Shown here piece after piece: positions 34,686 to 43,465 of a stretch of DNA of 51,094 nt. The stretch spans positions 1-51,094 of the forward strand of contig PANW01000082.1 in NCBI GenBank assembly GCA_002707785.1, in the 5' to 3' direction. The position numbers were made by a program, and so were the translations under genes. Origin of the DNA: Cellvibrionaceae bacterium. GTDB taxonomy: Bacteria; Pseudomonadota; Gammaproteobacteria; Pseudomonadales; Cellvibrionaceae. The notes beneath the pieces are model-generated. The model searched no databases and was not told where the DNA came from. It saw nothing but the letters and a program-made list of their open reading frames with translations. Positions within the stretch are counted from its first letter, which is position 1; each line of letters opens with the position of its first letter.

Positions 34686-35501
34686 ATGAGTACAGAATCG
34701 CCAGAAATCGCCTACGAGATAGTAGATCGTGTTGGCACTATTACCATGCAATCGAGCAACCGGCGTAACAGCTTAACCGTCGCCTTCGTAAAAGAGTTGG
34801 GTGATCTCATTAAACAAGCTAATGACGACAATCGTGTTGGATCGATACTGATTACCGGTCAAGAGGGGGCGTTTTCAGCCGGTGGGGATATGTCCGAGCT
34901 GTTTTACCCAAGACTGAACGGCGATGAACCTTACGCGCAAGACGACCCCTACACCGGTGGCCTGGGTTTACTCTCCGTCGACTGGACGCGACTGATGCGC
35001 GATTCCAAGCCTATCGTCGTGGCTTTTAACGGCTACGCAGTCGGCGGCGGGATGACATTTTTTCTCGCCGCCGACGTGCTCGTAGCCTCACCGAAAGCCA
35101 GTTTTCATTTCGTATTTACGCAAGTCGGTATTGTCGCCGAGATGTGCTCCACCAAATATCTGCCCGCGCGTGTCGGCTTTGGCCGTGCCTCCGAGTTACT
35201 GCTTCAGGCTCGTACCATCGATGGCAACGAAGCCAAAACCATAGGTCTGGTCGATTACTTATTCGATCACGATAAGCTGTTTGATGAATCACTCGCCATT
35301 GCCAAGCAAATCGCAAAGCAACCGCCTTCTATGCTCAAGATGACCAAGAAATTGCTCGACCAAAATTACCTTGAAACCGATACCGATAAGGTCTGGAAGC
35401 GCGAATCCGATGCGCTGAAAAATTGCTGGGCCAACCCTGAACATAAAGAGGCCATTAACGCCTTTCTTGAGAAACGCGCACCAAATTTTAACGATCTCTA
35501 A
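34686..35501 (+). CDS. enoyl-CoA hydratase/isomerase family protein
   Basis: A 271-residue crotonase-fold enzyme. The oxyanion-hole regions are AFSAGGDMSELF (about 60-70) and FNGYAVGGGMTFFLAAD. At the usual second-acid position it reads VAEMCSTKYLP. In this setting it could hydrate the carboxylated enoyl-CoA, as methylglutaconyl- or isohexenylglutaconyl-CoA hydratases (LiuC/AtuE) do. An isomerase role is also possible. GGAG precedes the start, and it lies 24 bp after the dehydrogenase in one transcript. Confidence 0.9.
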   Translation: MSTESPEIAYEIVDRVGTITMQSSNRRNSLTVAFVKELGDLIKQANDDNRVGSILITGQEGAFSAGGDMSELFYPRLNGDEPYAQDDPYTGGLGLLSVDWTRLMRDSKPIVVAFNGYAVGGGMTFFLAADVLVASPKASFHFVFTQVGIVAEMCSTKYLPARVGFGRASELLLQARTIDGNEAKTIGLVDYLFDHDKLFDESLAIAKQIAKQPPSMLKMTKKLLDQNYLETDTDKVWKRESDALKNCWANPEHKEAINAFLEKRAPNFNDL

Positions 35502-35526
35502 CCAGACTAAGCATACGCAGGTAATC

Positions 35527-36381
35527 ATGAGTAGCCACTCTTTTCAATTTGGCATGACCGATGAGCAGCTCGCCACGACTCAATCGGTATTTGCGAACGA
35601 CCTACTGCGCGGAAAAACGGCTTTAATCAGTGGCGGCGGCAGCGGAATCGGAAGGGCCATTGCATGGCTTTACTCACGACTCGGTGCCCACGTCATTATA
35701 TGTGGGCGGGACGAAGAAAAACTCCAAGCCGCTGCCAGCGCAATAAACGACAAAGGCCTTTCGGCCAGCTATAAAGTCCTCAACATTCGTGATCCAGACG
35801 CTATTGAACGCGTGATGGACGAGGTTTTTACCCATAGCCACCTCGATATTTTGGTGAATAATGCGGGCGGCCAATTCCCTCAGCCAGCGATAGATTTTAG
35901 TCCCAACGGCTGGAAAGCTGTCATTGATACCAATTTAAACGGGACTTGGTTTATGATGCAGGCGGCAGCTAAGCGTTGGCGCGACAGCGGTAAGGCAGGC
36001 AATATCATTAATATTGTGGCCGTCATCGATAAAGGCATGCCCGATATTGCTCACACGTGCGCTGCCAGAGCCGGTGTGATTTATGCCTCTAAGACGGTGT
36101 CGGTTGAGTGGGCGCCCTACAACATTCGTATTAACTGCGTCGCGCCGGGCGTCATCGATTCCGAGGGCATGAAAGCGTACCCCGATGATGCACGCGAGCA
36201 GTTCTATCTCTCAAATCCGATGAAGCGACCTGGCACAATATGGGACATCGCCCAGGCATGTGGTTATCTCGCGAGCGAGGCGTCAACCTTTACAACCGGA
36301 GAGGTGATAACTATTGACGGCGGTGGCCGCTACTGGGGTGAATTGTGGACGTTCAAAAAGCCCAGCTACTTTGATCACTGA
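35527..36381 (+). CDS. short-chain dehydrogenase/reductase, dienoyl-CoA-reductase-like
   Basis: A 284-residue SDR. The cofactor motif ISGGGSGIGRAI lies at about 36-47, NNAGG follows, and EWAPYNIRINCVAPG lies at about 195. The layout matches peroxisomal-type 2,4-dienoyl-CoA or trans-2-enoyl-CoA reductases. The usual YxxxK site is absent at its normal place: the aligned stretch reads HTCAARAG, with Arg where Lys is expected. A nearby Tyr and Lys occur as YASK with shorter spacing. The frame is open from 35467, overlapping the hydratase, but ATG 35527 with GCAGGT upstream gives a normal start. It is the last gene of the carboxylase operon. Confidence 0.86.
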   Translation: MSSHSFQFGMTDEQLATTQSVFANDLLRGKTALISGGGSGIGRAIAWLYSRLGAHVIICGRDEEKLQAAASAINDKGLSASYKVLNIRDPDAIERVMDEVFTHSHLDILVNNAGGQFPQPAIDFSPNGWKAVIDTNLNGTWFMMQAAAKRWRDSGKAGNIINIVAVIDKGMPDIAHTCAARAGVIYASKTVSVEWAPYNIRINCVAPGVIDSEGMKAYPDDAREQFYLSNPMKRPGTIWDIAQACGYLASEASTFTTGEVITIDGGGRYWGELWTFKKPSYFDH

Positions 36382-36392
36382 GTCTTTAACTA

Positions 36393-37064
36393 TCACAACA
36401 TTTTGTTGAGTTTTTTGATAAGTTGCACCACTTCACGCTCTGAACTATTGCCATGCCCTACCGCGATACCCGTGAACACTAAATCAGTTAATTGCTGAGC
36501 GACCACATCAATATCAAACTCTGGAACACCGGAAATTAAATCCCACAGATAATGCTCAATGGTACCAAATAACGCATTGCGAACCAGCGTTGGTGAGGTA
36601 TCTTCGCGAACATCACCAAGCGCAATACCCTCATTTAGAACATCACTCACAATATTGGTATAACGTCGGTTAAGGTTGTGAACCTCTTTTGACAATGCCT
36701 TATCTAAACCTCGCGATTCCCGTAAAATAACCCCGCACAACGCTCTGTTACGAGAGACTATGGTTAAGTGATTCCAAATCACATAGTGAAGCCTGTTGCG
36801 AGTTCCTTCAACCGCCTTAATGCCGCCTTCAATCACCTCGGTGATTTCGTCGTAGAACTGCTCCATGACCTTCAAGACCAACATCCGCTTGGAGCTAAAA
36901 TAACTAAAGACAGTACCCTCAACAACGCCAACAGACTCTGCAATATCAGAGACCTTGGCATTCTCGTATCCCTGCTCTTCAAAAACGTTGCGCGCGGCCT
37001 CTAAAATCGCTTGGGTACGGACCTCGCGAGACTGTCGTGTGGATTTCTTGCGTGTTGCCGCCAT
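36393..37064 (-). CDS. TetR-family regulator 3
   Basis: A 223-residue repressor with a basic N-terminus, a TetR_N domain with recognition helix VVEGTVFSYFSSK, and a helical C-terminal domain. The recognition helix is unlike those of TetR 1 and 2, so it should read a different operator; the type-2 palindromes upstream of the neighbouring carboxylase operon are the natural candidates. ATG 37064 with AGGTG nearby is preferred over a GTG two codons upstream. It is convergent with the SDR gene, only 11 bp away. The ligand may be an acyl-CoA of the pathway (inference). Confidence 0.88.
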   Translation of the reverse strand: MAATRKKSTRQSREVRTQAILEAARNVFEEQGYENAKVSDIAESVGVVEGTVFSYFSSKRMLVLKVMEQFYDEITEVIEGGIKAVEGTRNRLHYVIWNHLTIVSRNRALCGVILRESRGLDKALSKEVHNLNRRYTNIVSDVLNEGIALGDVREDTSPTLVRNALFGTIEHYLWDLISGVPEFDIDVVAQQLTDLVFTGIAVGHGNSSEREVVQLIKKLNKML

Positions 37065-37259
37065 GAGCACCTGTCCAATGTCTAGTTACCAGCCGACAAT
37101 TTTAGCGAACTTTTCTTGCCGCTACGAGCTTTAACACCGTCGCGGCAACAATAACACTCCTGTGCCCCACACCTAGCGCCTGAATCATTCAACAAATTAT
37201 GGACCTCTCGCCGTCGGCTGTGGCGATCTAAGAAAGACCTACAGGCGTAAAAAGCAAAC

Positions 37260-40200
37260 CTAGCCGGGCAGTTGTTTAACGGCAATATTAGCATTGTAGA
37301 CACCCGTAGCCTCGCGGTAATCCGCATCACCTTGCTTATAGCGCTCCAGCATCACGCACCACTTACTGTCTACCTCGTGGATACTGGCATGCTTCACATG
37401 CCCATAGCCACGAATGCCATCGGGCAGGCTGGCTATTTGCGTGGCGAACTTTTGATTCTGTGGACTTAATCCAGACAACAACGTGTCAACAGTTGCGAAA
37501 TAGCGTGTCACTAAACCCCGTTCTTGTTTTCGTTCGGGATGATAGCCAAAGATATCAAAAGGCGTACCACGCAGCCCCTTCAAGCGAGCGAGTAGTTTAA
37601 AAGCAGGCCCCATCCAGCTGCCGAAAAGACGTTTTCGCGGCAGACCGGTGCGCTTATCTTTGGTCGCCAGTAACGGCGGTGCCAGATGATATTTAAGGCG
37701 GTAGTCTCCGGTGAATGTCTCAGCAACACGGCGACTAAACGTCGCATCACTGTATAAGCGAGCCACTTCATATTCGTCTTTATAAGCCATCAGCTTAAAG
37801 GCGTACTGAGCGACTGCGCGCGACAATAACTCCGAGCCAGGCGCTTGCTGTCCCTCGGCACGTTGTACCTTTGTCATCAACGCTAAGTATTGATTGGCAT
37901 AAGCCTGATCCTGATAATCACACAAGAACGACGCCCGCCGCTCAACCATGGCCGCCAACGTCTGATCGACGCTTTCTTCGGTGCCCACACCTTTTTGTAA
38001 AAGCTGTTGCAAGTCCGCTGGATTGGCACAGGCTAAACGGCCGGCATTAAACGCGCGTTTATTCTCATCAATGGCGACACCATTAAGCTCAACAGCCTCG
38101 TACAACGACGACAACTGTAAAGGCACCACCCCCATTTGGTATGCGTAGCCCAGCATAAATATATTGGCGGTCGTAGTAGAACCCAGTGCTCGCTGAGTCA
38201 GGCCGGAGCCATTCACACGTTTTAATTGGGCGGTGCGCGAGTCGATCAAATCCATCATTTTTTGGTTTTCGTCGCCAAGATTTTTGCCTAACACAAAGTC
38301 CGACGTCGGCGCGATATCGGCGTTAATCAGCGCGATGGTTTTATCGGTATTTAACTTCGATAGGCAGGTGGCTTCGACACTGGCAGCCACTAAATCACAG
38401 GCAATCAACGCATCGGCGCTGGCCTCAGAGATACGTACAGCGTGCAGCTGCTCGTTGCGATTGGCTAAGCGAATGTGGGAATACACAGAGCCGCCTTTCT
38501 GGGCGAGACCAGTTTGATCAAGTGTGGTCGCAGCCTTACCCTCAATAAAGGCCGCCATCGCTATCAGCGCGCCAACAGTCACCACACCGGTGCCACCGAT
38601 ACCGGTAACCAATAAATTCCAAGGCGTCTCCAAATTGGCTCTTTGGGGTGCCGGTAACAACTCGCCTAACGCTACGAAATCAGCATCTACAGTGGCAGGC
38701 TTGCGTAGCGTGCCACCTTCGACAGTCACAAAGGAGGGGCAAAAACCGTCGACACAAGAAAGGTCTTTGTTACACGAATTCTGATTAATTTGTCGTTTGG
38801 TACCAAACTCTGTTTCCTTAGGCTCAACAGAAATGCAGTTCGACTTTACCGAGCAGTCGCCACAGCCTTCACACACCAGATCGTTAATAAAGGCTCTGCG
38901 CTGCGGATCGGGTAATAGTCCGCGCTTGCGCTTGCGGCGTAGCTCTGTCGCACAAGCCTGATCATAAATAATACAGGTAACGCCACTGTGCTCGCGCAAC
39001 TCACGCTGAATTGCGTCAAGCTCATCGCGCGGACGAATCTGGGCTTGCGCGGGGAAGGTCAATTTTCCGTGGTATTTATTAACATCATCAGTGACCACCA
39101 CCAAACGTTGAACCCCTTCAGCCAATACCTGATTGGCAATCATATCGGGGCGCAGTTCGCCGTCGTGGGGCTGGCCGCCGGTCATGGCGACGGTGTCGTT
39201 ATAGAGAATTTTATAGGTGATGTTGACCTTAGCGGCTACTGCAGCACGAATGGCCAAAATACCTGAGTGAAAGTAGGTGCCGTCCCCAAGATTAACAAAC
39301 ACATGAGGGGTTTTAGTAAAGTGGGATTGACCGATCCAGCTAACGCCCTCGCCTCCCATCTGGGTAAAAGTATGAGTATCGCGCTCCATCGTTTGCACTA
39401 AGTAATGACACCCAATACCCGCCAGAGCACGCGAGCCTTCAGGTACTTTAGTTGATGTGTTGTGAGGGCAACCCGAGCAGAAAAACGGTGAACGCTGAGC
39501 GTGTAGCGTACACGCATTTGCCAATTCCCGATTGGCTTTTAGTGTTTGCAGTCGCGCGGCCATGGCTTGGTCGTGATACTCAGTGGGCAGCGCCCGCATT
39601 AACACATCCGCGACAATTGCTGGCGAAAGCTCCCCATACGCGGGTAACAGTGGATTATCTTGAGAATCGAGCTTACCGATGATTTTAGGAAAGTGCGGGT
39701 CCACCACCTCAACGTTGTACAACTCCTCTTTAAGTTGAACTTCCATTAAGCTGCGTTTTTCTTCGACGACAAACAAATAATCCAGGCCGCGCGCGAATTC
39801 ACGAATACCAGCGACATCCAGCGGGTAGGTCATGCCTACTTTAAGAATACGGATCCCTGCAGCTCTGGCCTTGATCTCGTCGAGGCCCAGTTCATCAAGC
39901 GCCTGCATAAGATCCAGATGAGCTTTACCCGCTGTCACTAATCCCAGTTTGGCATCAGGGTTATCGAGCACTACTTTATTGAGTTTGTTTTTGCGGCAAA
40001 ACGCCAACGCAGCTGGACGTTTGTAACGCCATAGGCGCTCCTCCTGCGCCAGCGGCGTATCGCCTAAGCGAATATTCAGCCCACCCTCGGGCAGCGTCAC
40101 GTCATCGGGTATCGCAACCTCTACACGCTCTGGATCGATATCCACGGTAGCGGCACTGTCCATGTTTTCGGTCAGAGTGATCATCGCCACCCAGCAGCCG

Positions 40201-40838
40201 CTAAAACGAGACAGCTCAATACCATAGAGACCGTAATCAAGCACCTCTTGCACGCTAGCGGGATTAAGCACCGGCATGTGCATATCCACAAAGGCAAACT
40301 CACTCTGACCAGGGTAAGAAGAAGACTTACAACCGTGATCGTCACCGGCAACAACCAGCACTCCCCCCTTTTCGGATGATCCCGCGGCGTTACCGTGCCG
40401 AAAGGCATCCGTTGATCGATCGACACCTGGAGTTTTGCCGTACCAGATACCGCACACGCCATCGACGGTTGCGCCTTCAAATAAATTGACTTGCTGCGAA
40501 CCCCATACCGCTGTTGCCCCCAACTCTTCGTTTACACCCGGCTGAAATTTGATGTTGTACTCATCAAGCAATTTTTTGTTACGAGTCAGCTGCACATCGT
40601 ACCCGCCCAGGGGGGAGCCGCGATAACCAGAAATAAATACCCCAGTGTTTAAGTCACGCGCGCGATCTCTGCGCATCTGATCCATAGGCAAGCGAACCAA
40701 CGCCTGAATCCCGGACAACAACACGCGACCCGACTCAACGGTGAGACGATCGGTCAGCGAAATTTTTTGAGTACTTGGCGCGTTTTGTGTCGTTTGATCA
40801 GTCAAAGCAATGTCCTCTGGGGTGATGTAGATTGGCAT
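37260..40838 (-). CDS. fused indolepyruvate-type 2-oxoacid:ferredoxin oxidoreductase
   Basis: A 1192-residue single-chain enzyme that decarboxylates a 2-oxoacid to acyl-CoA with TPP and iron-sulfur centres. The N-terminal part (GVFISGYRGSPLGG near 67) is the TPP pyrimidine-binding domain. CSGCPHNTST near 455 and the following GGEGVSWIG and NLGDGTYFHSG region (TPP pyrophosphate site) form the middle. A ferredoxin-like CEGCGDCSVKSNC lies near 650, and a gamma-like domain starts at VTGIGGTGVVTVGALIA. Fused forms of this size occur in aerobic proteobacteria for aromatic or branched 2-oxoacids. It stands alone between the TetR gene and the mobile region, so a link to the catabolic block is uncertain. 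Confidence 0.92.
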   Translation of the reverse strand: MPIYITPEDIALTDQTTQNAPSTQKISLTDRLTVESGRVLLSGIQALVRLPMDQMRRDRARDLNTGVFISGYRGSPLGGYDVQLTRNKKLLDEYNIKFQPGVNEELGATAVWGSQQVNLFEGATVDGVCGIWYGKTPGVDRSTDAFRHGNAAGSSEKGGVLVVAGDDHGCKSSSYPGQSEFAFVDMHMPVLNPASVQEVLDYGLYGIELSRFSGCWVAMITLTENMDSAATVDIDPERVEVAIPDDVTLPEGGLNIRLGDTPLAQEERLWRYKRPAALAFCRKNKLNKVVLDNPDAKLGLVTAGKAHLDLMQALDELGLDEIKARAAGIRILKVGMTYPLDVAGIREFARGLDYLFVVEEKRSLMEVQLKEELYNVEVVDPHFPKIIGKLDSQDNPLLPAYGELSPAIVADVLMRALPTEYHDQAMAARLQTLKANRELANACTLHAQRSPFFCSGCPHNTSTKVPEGSRALAGIGCHYLVQTMERDTHTFTQMGGEGVSWIGQSHFTKTPHVFVNLGDGTYFHSGILAIRAAVAAKVNITYKILYNDTVAMTGGQPHDGELRPDMIANQVLAEGVQRLVVVTDDVNKYHGKLTFPAQAQIRPRDELDAIQRELREHSGVTCIIYDQACATELRRKRKRGLLPDPQRRAFINDLVCEGCGDCSVKSNCISVEPKETEFGTKRQINQNSCNKDLSCVDGFCPSFVTVEGGTLRKPATVDADFVALGELLPAPQRANLETPWNLLVTGIGGTGVVTVGALIAMAAFIEGKAATTLDQTGLAQKGGSVYSHIRLANRNEQLHAVRISEASADALIACDLVAASVEATCLSKLNTDKTIALINADIAPTSDFVLGKNLGDENQKMMDLIDSRTAQLKRVNGSGLTQRALGSTTTANIFMLGYAYQMGVVPLQLSSLYEAVELNGVAIDENKRAFNAGRLACANPADLQQLLQKGVGTEESVDQTLAAMVERRASFLCDYQDQAYANQYLALMTKVQRAEGQQAPGSELLSRAVAQYAFKLMAYKDEYEVARLYSDATFSRRVAETFTGDYRLKYHLAPPLLATKDKRTGLPRKRLFGSWMGPAFKLLARLKGLRGTPFDIFGYHPERKQERGLVTRYFATVDTLLSGLSPQNQKFATQIASLPDGIRGYGHVKHASIHEVDSKWCVMLERYKQGDADYREATGVYNANIAVKQLPG

Positions 40839-41122
40839 TTAGCGCCATCAATCTTTCCAAAAATCTTACCAATACGCCCCAGAAAATACTTTGCTAAATA
40901 CGCTTAAAAATGGAATTTTGTGGTACAAAAAAACAATTTTTAGTATTTTTATAGGATGGAAATATCGGAATAAATCAAAATCTGCGTAGATTAGTCAACA
41001 CCCAAAACAATTACCAACACAGGCTCCAAGTCGGGGGCCTGTGGAAGAACCGACAAATTTGGCAAGTTTGGCTCTAACGCGATCATAGCGAGCCAGTAGT
41101 TGCTTGAATTGCCCCTGAATCA

Positions 41123-41335
41123 TCACCTTTTCTGAATTATTATTTTGTTCTCGTCAGTCAGAAATACAATCTTGTCCCGGCAGGTTTTTAGTTCAGCTTT
41201 GGCGACCTCCAATGCCTGGGATAACACAGCCACTTGCTTCTCCACTTCTGCTTTCTGAGTGGTGATCACTGCCATGTTTTCCACCAACTGTTCATTTTTC
41301 TGCTGGAAAACGGTGAAAGATGGAATGAAGTCCAA
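41123..41335 (-). CDS. small coiled-coil protein, unknown
   Basis: An open frame of 70 residues, mostly a heptad-like helix from about residue 12 to 60 (NEQLVENMAVITTQKAEVEK and onward). A second short frame starts at an ATG overlapping the stop (TGATG) and runs to 40995: 42 residues that begin with another helix (MIQGQFKQLLARYDRVR) and end in a Cys-rich tail (ACVGNCFGC). The pair may be one helical protein broken by a frameshift. No family is recognised. It lies at the chromosome/mobile-DNA junction and may be a gene fragment. Confidence 0.35.
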   Translation of the reverse strand: MDFIPSFTVFQQKNEQLVENMAVITTQKAEVEKQVAVLSQALEVAKAELKTCRDKIVFLTDENKIIIQKR

Positions 41336-41414
41336 TCATTGATTCAGTCTTTCAAGACTAATCCGCTGACGCATCCAGCAGATATCAGTTATTTGCAAAA
41401 AAAATTATTCTATT

Positions 41415-41488
41415 TGGGGTCTGGCGATCATCTCTACGGGATTTATTTTTCCTCATCGGTAAATCCTGCAGATGATCGCCAGACCCCA
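41415..41488. repeat. 74-bp hairpin element with perfect 19-bp arms
   Basis: TGGGGTCTGGCGATCATCT (41415-41433) is the exact reverse complement of 41470-41488. Inside lies a further pair, GGATTTA/TAAATCC, so most of the element folds into one imperfect hairpin. Each arm begins with GGGG from its outer edge, like Tn3-family ends. The flanks show no target duplication. It may be a MITE-like remnant, two abutting transposon ends, or a structured RNA or recombination site. It interrupts a region of broken frames. Confidence 0.6.
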
Positions 41489-41591
41489 GGTGCTACTTGT
41501 AAAAGTGAAGAGTTCATTGAGTTTGCTCGTTGGCTGTTCTTCGCCAACGGTGGGAAAATACCAGCTAATTTGAAACATGGGCAAAGTAAAA

Positions 41592-41759
41592 CTGTTAAGC
41601 ACAACCATTTTGTTTGCAATCTTGTACAACGTGAATGCGATGACAGAGGCATTTAATCAATTGAAGTCGTAAGGGCACCACATCACTCGGGAGCATATGG
41701 CTGCATTTTCTCCATACCACACTGAGCATTTTGGTAGATTGGCTAGATTTGACGCTTTT
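41592..41759 (+). pseudogene. possible remnant of a Tn3-family transposase C-terminus
   Basis: Read in one plus-strand frame with a TAA at 41670-41672, the translation gives ILYNVNAMTEAFNQLKS, a stop, and then GHHITREHMAAFSPYHTEH. The pattern 'A-I-x-Y-N ... L ... G ... SP ... H' is that of the last 60 residues of Tn3-family transposases; both intact transposases in the window end similarly with SPVAW and a following His. No upstream part is found. Together with 41123-41591 it makes up a 489-bp gene-poor scar before the ZIP gene. The assignment is by pattern only. Confidence 0.3.
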
Positions 41760-41824
41760 ACCGGTCGGACATCAATCTTGCTCTCCAAAATAAACCCTTT
41801 CGCACTGTGGATTGAAGTAGAAAA

Positions 41825-42535
41825 TCAATGTATTAGCATAGTTCCGATCATGCCCAGTAAAAAACCAGTTACGGCACCCATTGCTGGGAAGTCTTGATCT
41901 TTTAGATGAGCCGCTGGAGCAATATCCTGAAAAATTAGATAAATGATACCGCTACTGCAGAATAGCATGATCAATCCCAGAACATGATTACTTGCTGACA
42001 AACAAGTATAGCCCAACCATGCCGCGAGCGGCCCCACTATTGGAACCGTAAGAAAAATCACCCAAAGTTTTATTTTTGTTACGCCGCCCGAGTTCATTTC
42101 ATGATATGCTGAAAAACCTTCCGGCATGTTTTGTAGTGCTATCAGCGCAGCGAGCAGATACCCTGTATTCGAGCCTGTTGCCGCAGCTGCGCCTAACGCT
42201 ATTCCCTCCGGGATAAAGTCCAATATCATTCCAAGAAATTGAGATATGGTATTACGTCTACGCCTCATCCATGAACTAAGTTGCCAAAAGACAATTCCTC
42301 CGGCCAAAAATGCTACTGTGGCATCAGGAATTGTGGTGTGTTCTATACCGTAAGGTACAAGTACAAGCGCTATTGCAGCTAGCAGCGCTCCACCACCAAA
42401 GTAAGAAACATAACTGTCAATCTCATGTTGGCAACAGTAAGATCTTAGCCTCTTATTGGTCGAGATCAATGCCCCTACAGGTATACTCATTCCGGCGACA
42501 AGAGCAAAACTTAATGTAGATGCCAGAGACAGCAT
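41825..42535 (-). CDS. ZIP-family metal transporter
   Basis: A 236-residue inner-membrane protein with about eight hydrophobic segments. The metal-pathway motifs of ZIP transporters are clear: DFIPEGIALG (fourth membrane segment) and QNMPEGFSAY (fifth). The family moves Zn2+, Fe2+ or related divalent metals into the cytosol. AGGA lies eight bases before ATG 42535. It sits on the same strand as the metal genes to the right but 259 bp from the CopZ-like gene, so it probably has its own promoter. A palindrome GTTAA-N6-TTAAC lies in that gap; I see no other gene there. Confidence 0.88.
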   Translation of the reverse strand: MLSLASTLSFALVAGMSIPVGALISTNKRLRSYCCQHEIDSYVSYFGGGALLAAIALVLVPYGIEHTTIPDATVAFLAGGIVFWQLSSWMRRRRNTISQFLGMILDFIPEGIALGAAAATGSNTGYLLAALIALQNMPEGFSAYHEMNSGGVTKIKLWVIFLTVPIVGPLAAWLGYTCLSASNHVLGLIMLFCSSGIIYLIFQDIAPAAHLKDQDFPAMGAVTGFLLGMIGTMLIH

Positions 42536-42794
42536 GTTCGTTATTCCTAATAATTTTGATTAATTCCGTCCCATGATGCTTACACATATATGACCGCGTC
42601 ATTTATCGATAGTTAATTGCTTTTAACAATACTTACCGTGGTGACTCATAGAGAACGCTTCAATTTTGCTGTTTTCCTATTTGTAATTCCAATAACTTAA
42701 TCCTCGTAAGTGTTCGTTCTGTAACTAATCTAAATCCGGCTTCAGATTACCGCTTCTTTCTAAATAACGTTCACAACAGCAACGACCTTTTATT

Positions 42795-43220
42795 TTAGGT
42801 AGGAAAATCTGCCAAACAACAGGCGCCTGAAGGGTTACGAATATCACAAGCACAAGATTTCGCCTTAGTCTGAGCAATGACAAAGGCTTTCGATGTACTT
42901 TTGCCAGTGGTGGTAATTTCATCAAGCACCTGCTGGGCTGTTACATCAAAACAATAGCAAATTGGTCGTGATTCTAATTTTTGTTTTTGACCTACAACAC
43001 CTCGTACTTGTGTTACAGAAATAAGCTGACCATCCTCTCCAAAATACACCGTTTTGCACTGCGGATTGGAGCAGAAATAATAAGTTTGTGGTTGAATTTC
43101 TTGGTTTAAGGGAGAAGAAACATGGTGTAACAAGGTCTCAAAAGCAACAGATTTTTGTATTACATCACAACTCGGACAGTTCGCTTTGGTTGTTTTAGGT
43201 TTGCTACAGCAATTACTCAT
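42795..43220 (-). CDS. CopZ-like iron-sulfur metallochaperone
   Basis: A 141-residue Cys-rich protein with a CC pair near the start, CPSC, a Zn-ribbon-like pair CSNPQC, then CYCFD and a late CAC and CC. This is the pattern of the N-terminal zinc/[2Fe-2S] domain first described in Archaeoglobus CopZ (zf_CopZ), without the usual C-terminal heavy-metal-associated domain. Such proteins are often found beside mer genes. It has its own MerR-type promoter at 43273-43304, so it is probably induced with the merTP operon. Its cargo metal is not known from the sequence. Confidence 0.82.
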   Translation of the reverse strand: MSNCCSKPKTTKANCPSCDVIQKSVAFETLLHHVSSPLNQEIQPQTYYFCSNPQCKTVYFGEDGQLISVTQVRGVVGQKQKLESRPICYCFDVTAQQVLDEITTTGKSTSKAFVIAQTKAKSCACDIRNPSGACCLADFPT

Positions 43221-43272
43221 GAATATCAGCCTCGGTATTTCGGTTTTATAGTTAGTGGTCTAAATTGTGAGA

Positions 43273-43304
43273 ATTTTATCAGCCGTAGTACGGTACGGCG
43301 TCAA
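43273..43304 (-). promoter_or_regulatory. MerR-type promoter/operator before the CopZ-like gene
   Basis: On the minus strand a -35 TTGACG, a 16-bp dyad with CCGTA/TACGG arms, and a -10 TAAAAT are separated by 20 bp. The overlong spacer with a central dyad is the hallmark of MerR-family activation. It has the same architecture as the element at 44371-44402, so one MerR may drive both. Confidence 0.7.
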
Positions 43305-43465
43305 GCCTGGAAGTTAAAAATATGGCAACAACAGTATTTGGGGGTTCGTGCCCATTCCCTCGAAAAGTTCACTCTAATGATGTAGCCCCCGAAGCTGCGT
43401 CTCTTGAGTAATCTCTGTGCAGCCAACGAGGAAGGCTGTCCGATACTGAATAAATTTAAGGATGA

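Noticed and set aside
41415-41488. Integron attC site
   Set aside because: The outer bases are TGGGGTC and not the RYYYAAC/GTTRRRY pair of attC sites, and the arms are too perfect.
41415-41488. Rho-independent terminator
   Set aside because: The 36-bp loop is long and neither arm is followed by a T run.
41234-41656. A 140-residue plus-strand frame across the hairpin
   Set aside because: It runs through the inverted repeat and opposite the coiled-coil frame, has no ribosome site and no recognisable domain. It is more likely a chance frame in scar DNA.
43340-43400. GGGGGTTC near the CopZ-like promoter as the left end of the mer transposon
   Set aside because: It has the GGGG start, but no matching inverted copy is visible in the window and it would exclude the CopZ-like gene that shares the MerR promoter type.
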